Assembly (NCBI RefSeq): GCF_003991355.1
Contig: NZ_RCSU01000016.1
Location: 1 to 64,000, forward strand
Length of the DNA: 64,000 nt
Direction: 5' to 3'
Source of the DNA: Pseudoflavitalea rhizosphaerae
GTDB lineage: Bacteria > Bacteroidota > Bacteroidia > Chitinophagales > Chitinophagaceae
The notes beneath the pieces were generated by a model. The model was given only the letters and a program-made list of their open reading frames with translations, made no database searches and was not told the origin of the DNA. A program made the translations under genes and the position numbers. Within the stretch, counting starts at the first letter, position 1. Each line of letters begins with the position of its first letter. Shown here in pieces: positions 52,601-60,924 of this stretch.

Positions 52601-55600
52601 CATATTGTTCGTACTCGTTACCAGCGGATCTCCGGTTTCTCCATCGAATACCAGGTTCCTGGTAGACACCTTACTTCCCTTCTCGATCACCACCACACTA
52701 TCGAGGATGGCATACCTGTTCACCACCTTCAACACAGCAATAGAACGGAACCGGTTGGTCTCTTTGTTAGGGAAAGGAATGGAAGAGCCAATCACAACCG
52801 GAGGAATAAGATTCGCCACATCTACATTCACTTCATAAGAGGCACTTCCGGATACAGACATCTGCTCCCTGATATCCATCATGATCTCCACTTCCTTACC
52901 CACTTCTGCATTCTCATCTATAACACCGGACGCATCATTTACTACAGCTACTTTGTTAGACAATTTCTTCCGTTCAGTATTATCATTTTCCAGCCGGTAA
53001 TAATTGTATGTATAGCTGATCGCGTCCTTCAGATTATTTTGAGCATAGGATGTGGTTGACTTCATTTTCCCATTCATATCATTGAGTTCAACCTTGAACC
53101 CCTGCGAAATGGTTACATAGTTGACCGCGTCCACCTTGAAGAAGTTCCGTAGCCTGGGATTGTAGGTTTTCTTGCTTTCCCTGTCTAACGGTGTGATCTC
53201 AACTACTGTAGGAAAATCCTTCGTTGTGTAGAATTCTGTTTCTGTTATGCCATTCGCAGATTTTTTCGTTTTATGAATCGACTGCACTGTTACTTTACTA
53301 TACCCAACAATTGGAGCAGGAAAGAATGTTTCAGCAAAAGGTTCTTCCGTATAGAGGAAATCTGCAGGCGCCAGCGCACCTACCTGTTCAGAGTACAACC
53401 TGAATGGAACACGGAAAGGATTCTCATCATTTCCGATCACAGGTTCATAAGAGGCAACCCCGCTACTGATTACTTTCTTTTGACCACCAATCTCGATGAC
53501 AGTGGAATAATCATATTCCTGACCGTATTTGGCAGCCTTGCTGCCCGTTGACATCTGGTTCCAGTTATCGTACACTTCCACCTTCTTCACTCGAAGACCG
53601 CCACCATATTTCCGGTAGTCAGGGTTGTTCAATCTGACTAAAGACTTGTCTAAAATAATTTCCCTGCAAAAGGATTTATCTCGCGCATACTTACTGAAGC
53701 CCTTTATTGCGTCTGTTACATTACTAACAATTGAAGCCATGCTTGTCAAAATTGCTCTAAGGCTTAAATTATCCCCAGTTTCTGAACCAGGATAAACTAA
53801 ATGTGGATGGTTCTGTCGTATATACTGTATCGCTGCAGTTGCCAGTGGGCTTTCATTTCCGGTTATGGGCCTCAGTTTCACACAAATAAGCGTAGGATCA
53901 TTTGCATACCGGTAAACATTATCGAACTCCGCATAGCAGGGAATGAACTCACTGCCCAAACCATTGGCACCCTTTGGCATTTTTACCATGAGCTTGAAAA
54001 ATAATTTTTCTACACCTTCAAGGTATTTTCGCCTGATATCATCAACTGAAGACACGGGCTCATTCACTCTAAGAAATGCATAATGATAATCACCCTCACT
54101 TTTACTATAAAGGTTGAGTGTTCTGGAACCAACAAGCGTGTCTCTCCCAAAGCCTTCTACCTGATAAAACTGCATAGCCCGTTTATTCTGCACGTAGGCA
54201 TAATCATCTGCTTCATAAGAAACCTTAATGGCGCCTCCTGAAGGGAGCTTGATATCAGACAAGGTCCAGCTGGCTGCATTCACATCAGCACTGTCTTTTG
54301 TCCAGTTTCCATTTCCGGTTTGAAGCGTATAGCTATAATCAGCATTTGTTAATGTTCCACCTGTTGAGCCGGGGTTATTTTTTGAATTCTTATAGTTTCC
54401 CCAGCGGTCAGACATTTTGCTATCATATCCCGGATTGGATGTATGGTAATTGAACTTATATGCATTCTTTGCTGCCCTTCCCCTCTTATTATAAGTAAAC
54501 CATACACTATCCAGCGTGAGCTTTCCCAATTCAGGGTCTGTTGTACCGGGAGCCCCTTTACAAAGTGAATAGGAATAGGCAAAGTGAACAGTCTTGATTG
54601 GACGGGCACTGGTTCCATTTTTTACCCAGTCGGCTTTGGCATACAGGTTAATTTCTTTTAACCGGTGCAATTTTTGAGAAGATGAACCACCACCGTTTTC
54701 ATCTTTTACACCAATTGCATCTTCCCTGTTGCCATCCAAAACAAAGGTTGCGATCATCGTTTTGGATTCTATCGAATTCAACATCCATACTTCACGCTCT
54801 CCATAAGTGTAGCTACCGCGCTCATCCCTGTTATCTGTTTTAGTGCCTTCATTATAGAATGCCTTGTTCTGATCAAAAGGCGCTCTCCACCTGTAAGGGT
54901 TATCCATATTGAATGTCCTGCTGTAATTGAATTTCACAGCATCGCCCTGATCATCCTCAGTGATGCCATCCCCTGTGAGATCGATATAATCCGGTGAAAG
55001 GATGCCACTCAACAGATAGGAGTGTGCATAGGGAGGTAAAACTTCTTTATTGAAATAACCATCCTTATCCCTGCTGTTGGCTGTAGAATTATCAACTCCA
55101 GGTGTGTAATCCACCAGGCCTGTATTGTTATTACCTTCTCCTGTGGACATAGTAACTTCTATCTGTTTCTTATTGTACACAGGAACGCCATATACATATC
55201 TCCGTCCATCATCGCTTAATACGCTCACTTCTGAAATATGATGGTCCCGGCGTCCTTCAGACGAACGGTTTATTATATTAAATCCATCACAGCTTCCATT
55301 AGGGAACTGGTTAATGAAATAGGATTTGATCTGTTTATCCAATCCGGCAACCCGGGCTTCTTTTGCAGTGAGATAGGAGATCATTTGTTTTCTCTTCTCT
55401 CTTTTCTTTCTGACTACGTCATTGGAAATGGTTCTTGTATCGAACTTCCTGCCATTTTTGAACAAAGCCATATGTCTTGTAGCACCGGCTTCCGGTTCAT
55501 TTTGTGCATCACCTGCCGGAGTAAGCATTACCCTCATCAGGTTATCGTCTCCGATTGCATCGAGATATTCTTTGTTTACAGCAGTTTTTTCACCGGGGTT

Positions 55601-57151
55601 CTTGAAATAAACGTTCTCGAATGTTGTATCCCTTTTCCTGAAACGTGTAACATCATACATGGCATTGTTGGAGATCCAGGGATAGGAGGAAGTAACAGAG
55701 TAGGCATCATCAAAATCCACACCCACGTGAACTATCGAGCCAACACCCAAATCCACAGAGAACCTGTCGCTGTTGGATCTGGTGGTCATGGAATGATCGA
55801 ATACAGAACCTATATCTCCCCGGTAGGCCCTGAACATACCGCCAGTTCCTTCCCCTGAAATTGACCAGGTATCATAGGTATAAATGGGGAGCGCTATATG
55901 AGGTGAATTATTGGAATAGGAAACATCTTTTTCACGGTTGAAATCAAGTAAGACCCTTGTGTTGGAGCCGGCTTCCTGGTAATTCAGGTATCCATAGGCG
56001 GGAAGTGCCAATAATGTATCTTCTTTTGCTACATATTGTTTCGACATATATCCACGCAACAAGAGACTGCCATGCAAGGCCCATTTTTCATCCCCCATCT
56101 TAAAAGTGAAAGAGGATTGGGATGAAGTATATGGAACGTGAATGGTTGGAGTGAACGATGGTTTGGCAAAGGATATACCCGCATTTATCCCTGTTCCTAA
56201 ATTCACCCGGAGGTTTTTGTTTATGTCCAGCGAAACCCTTGTTTGTCCTGATACCTGCAATTCCTGGATGCCCAGCCTCGAGTTAAAATTCGTTCCGATA
56301 TTGATATTACCGTTCATCTTCGATTCTTCCTTGCCCAATTTGAAACCAACACTGGGTGAAACATCCAGCCCTGACTGTGAGTTATTGGTGATACCCAGAC
56401 CACCGGTCAACTCACCCTTTCCTCCTACTCCCGCCTTGATACTGGCGCTTAACCCCAGTTCCGTTCCCCATCCTTTGTAAGTATTGTGGAACACACTCAT
56501 GTTGGTGGATACTTTCATGGGAAAGCCTGCCAGCTCTGTATCAAATCCACCGGTAACGCCTACTGTCTTATTTGGTTTGATGGAAACGATCTTACCTACT
56601 TTATCATCTTCCCCACTAAAATCATCCGGCAATCCACGCATATTCCTGACGATCACTCCGGGATTTATATTCCATCCCAGACCAACCCAACTTGCATCCT
56701 GATCTGAGGTGATCCCGCTCTGGTAATGCAGGTTCACCGGATACCCACCAACATCCAGCAAGGGGATATTATATGAAAAGTCACCGGTGAAGAGATCTAC
56801 CAGGTTATTGGAATTCACGGATTGGAACGACTTCATTTCAGGCTGCGTAGGCCCTATTGTGAATTTTTGTTTTTTCTCTTTCCGTTCATCAACTATCGCC
56901 GGGCTGACATTTTTATGGCCTGTTGATTTTTCAGCAACAGTAAGCTTTTCGTTATCAAATGATTTTGTTGCAATTTCTTTGACAACAGCTTTTTTAAATG
57001 TCCCTGGAGAAGTTTTGCCAAAAGCATAATTGGGTTTATACCTTCTTTCTTCAGCACGGGCCACTACGGGCACAAGGATCAGTTGCAGATAAAACAGCGT
57101 TACAAAAAGCCAGGCAATGACTTTATGGAATCGGACAAGGGTCTGTACCAT
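49631..57151 (-). CDS. Giant secreted SpvB-like / PA14-domain surface protein
   Basis: A 2,506-aa protein with a signal peptide (about 1-32, FVTLFYLQLILVPVVARAEE). After a charged linker comes an SpvB-like opening at about 114-175 (NLVDLFTGDFSYNIPLLDVG, then VGLGWNINPGVIVRNMRGLP), as at the start of TcaC/TcB-type proteins. Most of the length is beta-rich without a known domain. A PA14 domain is clear at about 2210-2300 (FTGQLLVEETNTYFFDVECD, then LTLIINGVQILKEG), and the end has RHS/YD-like STFYEYDDEGTLTRVKKETE. It is 27 bp behind the TANFOR-like gene and leads into the RHS giant. Possibly the B-like half of a split toxin shell; there is no own toxin tip. Confidence 0.8.
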   Translation of the reverse strand: MVQTLVRFHKVIAWLFVTLFYLQLILVPVVARAEERRYKPNYAFGKTSPGTFKKAVVKEIATKSFDNEKLTVAEKSTGHKNVSPAIVDERKEKKQKFTIGPTQPEMKSFQSVNSNNLVDLFTGDFSYNIPLLDVGGYPVNLHYQSGITSDQDASWVGLGWNINPGVIVRNMRGLPDDFSGEDDKVGKIVSIKPNKTVGVTGGFDTELAGFPMKVSTNMSVFHNTYKGWGTELGLSASIKAGVGGKGELTGGLGITNNSQSGLDVSPSVGFKLGKEESKMNGNINIGTNFNSRLGIQELQVSGQTRVSLDINKNLRVNLGTGINAGISFAKPSFTPTIHVPYTSSQSSFTFKMGDEKWALHGSLLLRGYMSKQYVAKEDTLLALPAYGYLNYQEAGSNTRVLLDFNREKDVSYSNNSPHIALPIYTYDTWSISGEGTGGMFRAYRGDIGSVFDHSMTTRSNSDRFSVDLGVGSIVHVGVDFDDAYSVTSSYPWISNNAMYDVTRFRKRDTTFENVYFKNPGEKTAVNKEYLDAIGDDNLMRVMLTPAGDAQNEPEAGATRHMALFKNGRKFDTRTISNDVVRKKREKRKQMISYLTAKEARVAGLDKQIKSYFINQFPNGSCDGFNIINRSSEGRRDHHISEVSVLSDDGRRYVYGVPVYNKKQIEVTMSTGEGNNNTGLVDYTPGVDNSTANSRDKDGYFNKEVLPPYAHSYLLSGILSPDYIDLTGDGITEDDQGDAVKFNYSRTFNMDNPYRWRAPFDQNKAFYNEGTKTDNRDERGSYTYGEREVWMLNSIESKTMIATFVLDGNREDAIGVKDENGGGSSSQKLHRLKEINLYAKADWVKNGTSARPIKTVHFAYSYSLCKGAPGTTDPELGKLTLDSVWFTYNKRGRAAKNAYKFNYHTSNPGYDSKMSDRWGNYKNSKNNPGSTGGTLTNADYSYTLQTGNGNWTKDSADVNAASWTLSDIKLPSGGAIKVSYEADDYAYVQNKRAMQFYQVEGFGRDTLVGSRTLNLYSKSEGDYHYAFLRVNEPVSSVDDIRRKYLEGVEKLFFKLMVKMPKGANGLGSEFIPCYAEFDNVYRYANDPTLICVKLRPITGNESPLATAAIQYIRQNHPHLVYPGSETGDNLSLRAILTSMASIVSNVTDAIKGFSKYARDKSFCREIILDKSLVRLNNPDYRKYGGGLRVKKVEVYDNWNQMSTGSKAAKYGQEYDYSTVIEIGGQKKVISSGVASYEPVIGNDENPFRVPFRLYSEQVGALAPADFLYTEEPFAETFFPAPIVGYSKVTVQSIHKTKKSANGITETEFYTTKDFPTVVEITPLDRESKKTYNPRLRNFFKVDAVNYVTISQGFKVELNDMNGKMKSTTSYAQNNLKDAISYTYNYYRLENDNTERKKLSNKVAVVNDASGVIDENAEVGKEVEIMMDIREQMSVSGSASYEVNVDVANLIPPVVIGSSIPFPNKETNRFRSIAVLKVVNRYAILDSVVVIEKGSKVSTRNLVFDGETGDPLVTSTNNMFDDPVYSLNYPAHWAYSGMEAAYKNQGTVLTDISIRRGITYRNGVEVDLSRFFESGDEILLSGWYRSASLASPDPCDPLYYIYEPGLKDSIVWAIHGNKPDIHEKGIYFINRRGFPVTVMVSSMKIVRSGKRNIGTSPVGAITSMASPIRGGRLVVDDTTKVLSAQAVRFKDKWKVEKVLRQYDSCVMETRSGSKDVPFLNYLLKYDSDDHPNHEVHYNNTSLAAVYKRHGTRTFIARSVMALDMSGIPGNATINSALLYLKGRSPVDMFPVGPFTISTLDYNYEGLGEEAKGFIIPFTDNITPGGYVDFKADATLNSDPNKVEVYSRGSVSTCLDYDALEIKSAVQPLVGLNPQQQNLLLKMNTENNTNGSSEVRFMTFYAQPAIQSFAQSVITPFASNCIGAPPPNGCLNRTCPSYLQIQYSYPELTCYKVCRQEYLQGDTLNPYVVGILGNWKVDTSYVYYGDRRESTVATQTNTRTDGLIRDYASYWTFGEKYLTAHPDITRWVWNSKSTLHNKRGLELENKDPLDRYNAAIYGFNKTLPVATAQNARNSEIAFDGFEDQKYQVDKCNECFESGWMKIDSLNGRRTEHVSHSGRNSLEVFVNKKMEMSIPVLASPASDAAGVDFKRDSVMQVKTTVFPNGYGLTAQAGVYSAHPNRNECIGRTITQLEMWPDTYISNLNVDFGYDGPPVFCAKDWFEVHFTGQLLVEETNTYFFDVECDDTLTLIINGVQILKEGRMQNQIIGPVLLHQGFQNIVVKLKEGPTLAKSSIKWARTGNPTFVEIPLVNQYASTEVANNSNAIRKDTTWCIGLTPVKPVNGLTTNFIPVRESKMIVSGWVRENIPCSPETGYINSGINISFPGVAGTSKTIKPSGRVIEGWQRFEEVINVPPGATSMKYELFAGPSGSSYFDDIRVHPYNANMKSYVYDPVNIRLLAELDENNYSTFYEYDDEGTLTRVKKETERGVKTIKETRSALTKKDIQDQTNP

Positions 57152-57178
57152 TTGAATCTATTTAGGAGGAAATCTTTA

Positions 57179-58294
57179 CTAAGGTTTACGGTATTCAAAT
57201 TTCAGATACCATTTTTCCTGTTTGGAATTGATCAGCTCAAACAGGTAAAGGTGTTTATCGGTCAGATGTTGTGAGTGCAGATCCAGCGAGTGCAGGTTTT
57301 GACCGTAATGCACTTTTAACTCAGAAGGCTCCTGCATCACTGATCTTCGCACAGCTGTAGTAATATCAGTCAACCTGATGCTGACAGCCGAATCTGCATA
57401 TTCATGGAGATAACTGAACTTCAGTACATCTCCCGAGATAATATAGGAGGCGTCATCTTCCCTTCGCATGGCCGTATAATAACCTCTTGAAAGAAATCTT
57501 GAACTGTCTGCCCCGTATTGCTTTACCCTGAATGTCCACACTTCGCTATTGGCCACGGGTATGATCCCGTTCTTTGCCACAATCCGCCATGCATATGATT
57601 TGGAGGAATCCAGTTCAGGCAGGCTCATCGGGTATTGATATGAACTAAAGTTGATATTGCTTTGTGCTGTAAGAGGTATGTTTTGCTGCACTGCATCTGC
57701 CGGGCTTTGTGTAGGAAAAACTTCCACCAGCGTGAAATCAAATCGCAGGTTATTGAATAATTGATAAGGAGAAGGTGGCAACCAGGTGAACAAGGGCCTG
57801 GTGCTTTCTGCATGCTCGTTATTAGCCGGCATTACAAGCATTGGAGGGCTCAAAGGTTCTATCTCAAATGTTTCACATGCTTCTGCCAGCACTCCTTCCG
57901 GTACTCCTTTTATGCTGCCGATGAGCGTATAGCAAACATTGAAGATCCCGACAGGCAGAAATCCATCAGGATTAGGATCTACAGCAAACATGGCGGAACC
58001 TGAATTGTACGTAACAGGTAACACATCCTTCACCTGAACCTGTCTACCCCCTTCCGGCAGGATGAAAGTTCTGGTGGTACCTGTTAACACCTGCTGGTTA
58101 CTGGCAACATCAGTCATTACCATTTCAATACGCACAGACAATGATTCCCTGGTACCATTCATCAACGCCAGGTTCCACAACTGTGGTTTAATAGTTAAAC
58201 CTAAAGGCGGCACCTGCAATTGAATAACCACCTGGGAATAACTGCATAGTAATGCGAAGAACATTACATAGGTAAGGCAATAAAGTTTTTTCAT
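57179..58294 (-). CDS. TANFOR-like secreted protein, first gene of the giant operon
   Basis: A 371-aa protein with a signal peptide (about 1-20). The opening VVIQLQVPPLGLTIKPQLWN and LSVRIEMVMTDVASNQQVLT resemble the TANFOR domain (a conserved extracellular domain first described from Tannerella forsythia), followed by a beta-sandwich segment with PPMLVMPANNEHAESTRPLF, typical of Fn3-like modules. It lies 27 bp upstream of the 2,506-aa gene and is the probable first cistron of the operon. A cell-surface adapter or assembly role is inferred. Calls rest on motif memory. Confidence 0.55.
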   Translation of the reverse strand: MKKLYCLTYVMFFALLCSYSQVVIQLQVPPLGLTIKPQLWNLALMNGTRESLSVRIEMVMTDVASNQQVLTGTTRTFILPEGGRQVQVKDVLPVTYNSGSAMFAVDPNPDGFLPVGIFNVCYTLIGSIKGVPEGVLAEACETFEIEPLSPPMLVMPANNEHAESTRPLFTWLPPSPYQLFNNLRFDFTLVEVFPTQSPADAVQQNIPLTAQSNINFSSYQYPMSLPELDSSKSYAWRIVAKNGIIPVANSEVWTFRVKQYGADSSRFLSRGYYTAMRREDDASYIISGDVLKFSYLHEYADSAVSIRLTDITTAVRRSVMQEPSELKVHYGQNLHSLDLHSQHLTDKHLYLFELINSKQEKWYLKFEYRKP

Positions 58295-58700
58295 GAGCCA
58301 AACAGAATTGGTCAGGTAATAATAGATGTGGGCTGGTCTTGTAAATAGTATTCAGTAGCAAGCATCATAACAAGAGATACACAATCCCTGTGTTATTGAT
58401 ACAGTACCTCATGACTTCTGAACAACAAATTGGAAAAAGCCGTAGCGGCCGTATAAAGCGAAGAATATATAGGATAATTTCGCCGTATTGCTCTCGAATT
58501 GGGCTGCAAGAACAATTAATAAGACTTTGTTGGTTTAAGGGTCACAAGTTTTCAAGTGCAAATAAAAGATATATTCTTACTATTCAGTACACTCGCAAAA
58601 TATTTTTTCAAACATAGGGGTTTTTACCTATTCAGCGTAATTATGATTGGGTATATTCTTAATTCTATTCAAAGCATTTTAGTCAGCTATCCATAAAAAA
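58295..58700. other. Intergenic region upstream of the giant operon
   Basis: About 400 bp without a supported gene. A minus-strand TATGTTTG box (58,609-58,616) matches TAnnTTTG but lacks an obvious TTG at -33 and would leave a leader of about 300 bases. It may be the operon promoter. Confidence 0.35.
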
Positions 58701-58720
58701 GACCCGCCATGCGGCGGGCC
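58701..58720 (-). terminator. Terminator of the 54-aa gene
   Basis: GACCCGCC and GGCGGGCC pair around ATGC; on the minus strand the hairpin is followed by CTTTTTTA. It closes the small Lys-rich gene before the giant operon. Confidence 0.75.
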
Positions 58721-58746
58721 TTCATCAAAATATTATGGAAAAGTTA

Positions 58747-58911
58747 TCAGGCTTCTTTCAATAGCTTCATAAACAATGCAGCCTGCTCCTTGGTTTTAAT
58801 TACCTGGTGGAGTGATGAATGCGCTACAACGGCTTTGGGCTCAGATTTCTTACCCTCCTGCTTCGCTTTTTTTGTCAGCGCGGCTACCTTACGGGCTATT
58901 GTTTGTTTCAT
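58747..58911 (-). CDS. Small Lys/Ala-rich protein, 54 aa
   Basis: Minus-strand frame of 54 codons opening MKQTIARKVAALTKKAKQEG and closing VIKTKEQAALFMKLLKEA, followed 26 bp later by a strong terminator. The sequence is basic and helix-favouring with no membrane segment. The clean end, terminator and amphipathic close suggest a real small gene, but no homologue is recognised. Too short for many gene finders. Confidence 0.5.
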   Translation of the reverse strand: MKQTIARKVAALTKKAKQEGKKSEPKAVVAHSSLHQVIKTKEQAALFMKLLKEA

Positions 58912-58955
58912 ACCAAAAAATATGTGGGTTGAATCAAATGTACGGCTTTTTTCAA

Positions 58956-59534
58956 TTATTGTGTATTCCCGCCTCTTTGTTTCAGGTTAAAGATGAAGTA
59001 ATTGTACATATGGTCCTGGCTCATCTGTTCACCTTTCCTGATCCGGAAGGGATAAGGCATAATATCCTCAAAATCAAAGGGATTATCATACTGAGTCTTG
59101 CCAAATCGAGTGATGCGGACATAATATTTTACACCAAACATCCTGAAATACTTGTCCAGAAAGTTAAAGTTCCTTTGCAGCGCCCTGAAATAGAAATACG
59201 CCCTGGCATTGTCTGAGCCATCGATGCCCAGGTAATGGTCGGGATTGTTCTTGAGGTATGCGTAAGCAGAAAATAGAATAGTGGAAAACACTTTCGAATA
59301 ATCGGAATGGGAAAGCTCAGCTTTATCGTTGATCTTACCTTTTGCATTCAGCGGGCCGAAACTGATATTGTAAACGTTCGGCAGCAGTACATGACATTGG
59401 TTGCTGATCTTCACGCTGAGTGAAATATCCCTTCCATTATCCAGTTTGGAATTGAAATAACTGTATCGCAGGTCCTCAGAGATATTCTCTATTTCGTACA
59501 GCTCATCAAAATCAATCTTCGGTGAAACAGCCAT
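58956..59534 (-). CDS. DUF6934-like protein
   Basis: A 192-aa soluble protein. The segment VYNISFGPLNAKGKINDKAE, then YSKVFSTILFSAYAYLKN and YLGIDGSDNARAYFYFRAL follow the layout I associate with DUF6934 proteins, common in Bacteroidota (YNLAFGD...KVLATV...GS...R.RLY). Function is unknown. It is upstream of the 54-aa gene by 44 bp on the same strand, and no partner is recognisable. Confidence 0.55.
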   Translation of the reverse strand: MAVSPKIDFDELYEIENISEDLRYSYFNSKLDNGRDISLSVKISNQCHVLLPNVYNISFGPLNAKGKINDKAELSHSDYSKVFSTILFSAYAYLKNNPDHYLGIDGSDNARAYFYFRALQRNFNFLDKYFRMFGVKYYVRITRFGKTQYDNPFDFEDIMPYPFRIRKGEQMSQDHMYNYFIFNLKQRGGNTQ

Positions 59535-59588
59535 TAGTTTTATCCTTTTCAGTAAAAATAAAAATAATCGGCGGACCTGTCTAATAAC

Positions 59589-59963
59589 TTATAGCAGGCT
59601 TGCGATGATCACTCCTAACACAAACAGCGTAATCCCTGTATATAGTACATCTTTTTCTTTGATGAATCCGATAATGGAAAAAATGATCCGTGCAATGGGT
59701 GTTGCAATCAACACAAGTACGCCCACCTGGATGATGGCCCTGCCGCTTCCCATCCATGCATATTCGAATATCATGGTAAGATTGGTGAATTGCTCCGGCT
59801 CGCCGCTGAAGCTGCGGAACGCCGGCTGTTCATGACCGTGACGCGCCAGGTAAATAGCACCTCCCACTATCACGATGGCTGCACTGAGCAACACACCATA
59901 ACGCAACAGGTTGCCCATAGCAGTTTCTATATTCCTGTCTGAATAACCAACTAATGCTTTCAT
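59589..59963 (-). CDS. DUF1634-family membrane protein
   Basis: A 124-aa protein from the Met opening MKALVGYSDRNIETAMGNLL; the frame extends upstream, but this start follows the TauE gene by 1 bp. It has three hydrophobic helices (GVLLSAAIVIVGGAIYLA; AIIQVGVLVLIATPIARII; LYTGITLFVLGVIIASLL). DUF1634 proteins are encoded almost always next to TauE/SafE-type permeases and are presumed partners of the transporter. Confidence 0.87.
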   Translation of the reverse strand: MKALVGYSDRNIETAMGNLLRYGVLLSAAIVIVGGAIYLARHGHEQPAFRSFSGEPEQFTNLTMIFEYAWMGSGRAIIQVGVLVLIATPIARIIFSIIGFIKEKDVLYTGITLFVLGVIIASLL

Positions 59964-59964
59964 A

Positions 59965-60801
59965 TTACAGTCGATTGGTGATGCCATTGTAGATCATCTG
60001 GATGGCCAGGAAGAGCACTACAATTGCAAAGAAAATTTTCAACCATTTCGTTTTTGCTTTCACCAGGAGTTTCGATCCTGCAAATGCGCCTGCCAGCACA
60101 CCGAGTAATACAGGCATGCTCAGGCCGGGATCGATATAACCCCTGCGCAGATAGATGCCGGCGCTGGCCGCTGCCGTTACGCCGATCATGAAATTACTGG
60201 TTGTGGTACTTACTTTGAAAGGTATCTTCATGATCCTGTCCATGGCAATGACCTTCAGCGCTCCGGAACCAATACCCAGCAGCCCCGAGATCATACCTGC
60301 AATATTCATCATGAAAAATCCGCCGGCCACATTGCGAACAGTATAAGGCTGCGGCCCTGCGGCAGTTGGAAAACTGTTGTTGAGCCTGAGGGCTGCTGCA
60401 TATTTTCCTGAAGGAGCTGTGTCTATTTGTTCATCATGTTTCGAAAAAGATGTAATGGCGGAAAAGATGAGGATGGCGCCAAAAACGATCGCGATCCAAT
60501 GAGTAGGCACATAAGTGGCGAGGAATGCGCCGATGATGGCCCCGATAGTAGTGGCTACTTCCAGGAACATACCCAGCCTGATATTGGTGATGCCTTCCTT
60601 CACATATGCCGCTGCTGCGCCGGAAGAAGTGGCAATCACACTCACCAGGGATGTACCGATCGCATAATGGATATCCACTTTGAAAACCAGTGTGAGCAGG
60701 GGAATCAATACCACACCACCTCCCAGGCCGGTAAGTGATCCTACCAGTCCGGCTGCCATAGAACAGGCAAATAGAATAATGGAAAAGAGTAAAATAGTCA
60801 C
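59965..60801 (-). CDS. TauE/SafE-family sulfite/anion exporter
   Basis: A 278-aa protein with about eight membrane helices. The opening FACSMAAGLVGSLTGLGGGV and the internal repeat NIAGMISGLLGIGSGALKVI are the duplicated glycine-rich motifs of the family (TauE/SafE/YfcA). These permeases export sulfite, sulfoacetate or related anions or take up sulfur compounds. The DUF1634 gene follows after 1 bp. Substrate cannot be read from the sequence. Confidence 0.92.
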   Translation of the reverse strand: MTILLFSIILFACSMAAGLVGSLTGLGGGVVLIPLLTLVFKVDIHYAIGTSLVSVIATSSGAAAAYVKEGITNIRLGMFLEVATTIGAIIGAFLATYVPTHWIAIVFGAILIFSAITSFSKHDEQIDTAPSGKYAAALRLNNSFPTAAGPQPYTVRNVAGGFFMMNIAGMISGLLGIGSGALKVIAMDRIMKIPFKVSTTTSNFMIGVTAAASAGIYLRRGYIDPGLSMPVLLGVLAGAFAGSKLLVKAKTKWLKIFFAIVVLFLAIQMIYNGITNRL

Positions 60802-60924
60802 AGGCTATCCGGAAAGGATCAAATATAGGGAATATATGATGGGCGGGAACCTATTTCATTTGTACATGCAGGTGATCATCATGACGGATGGCGCGGCATG
60901 ATTTTTTCTTAAAGCGGTAATTCG

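Noticed and set aside
58390-58617. 75-codon plus-strand frame before the giant operon
   Set aside because: Composition is not protein-like, with no recognisable start context or homologous motif.
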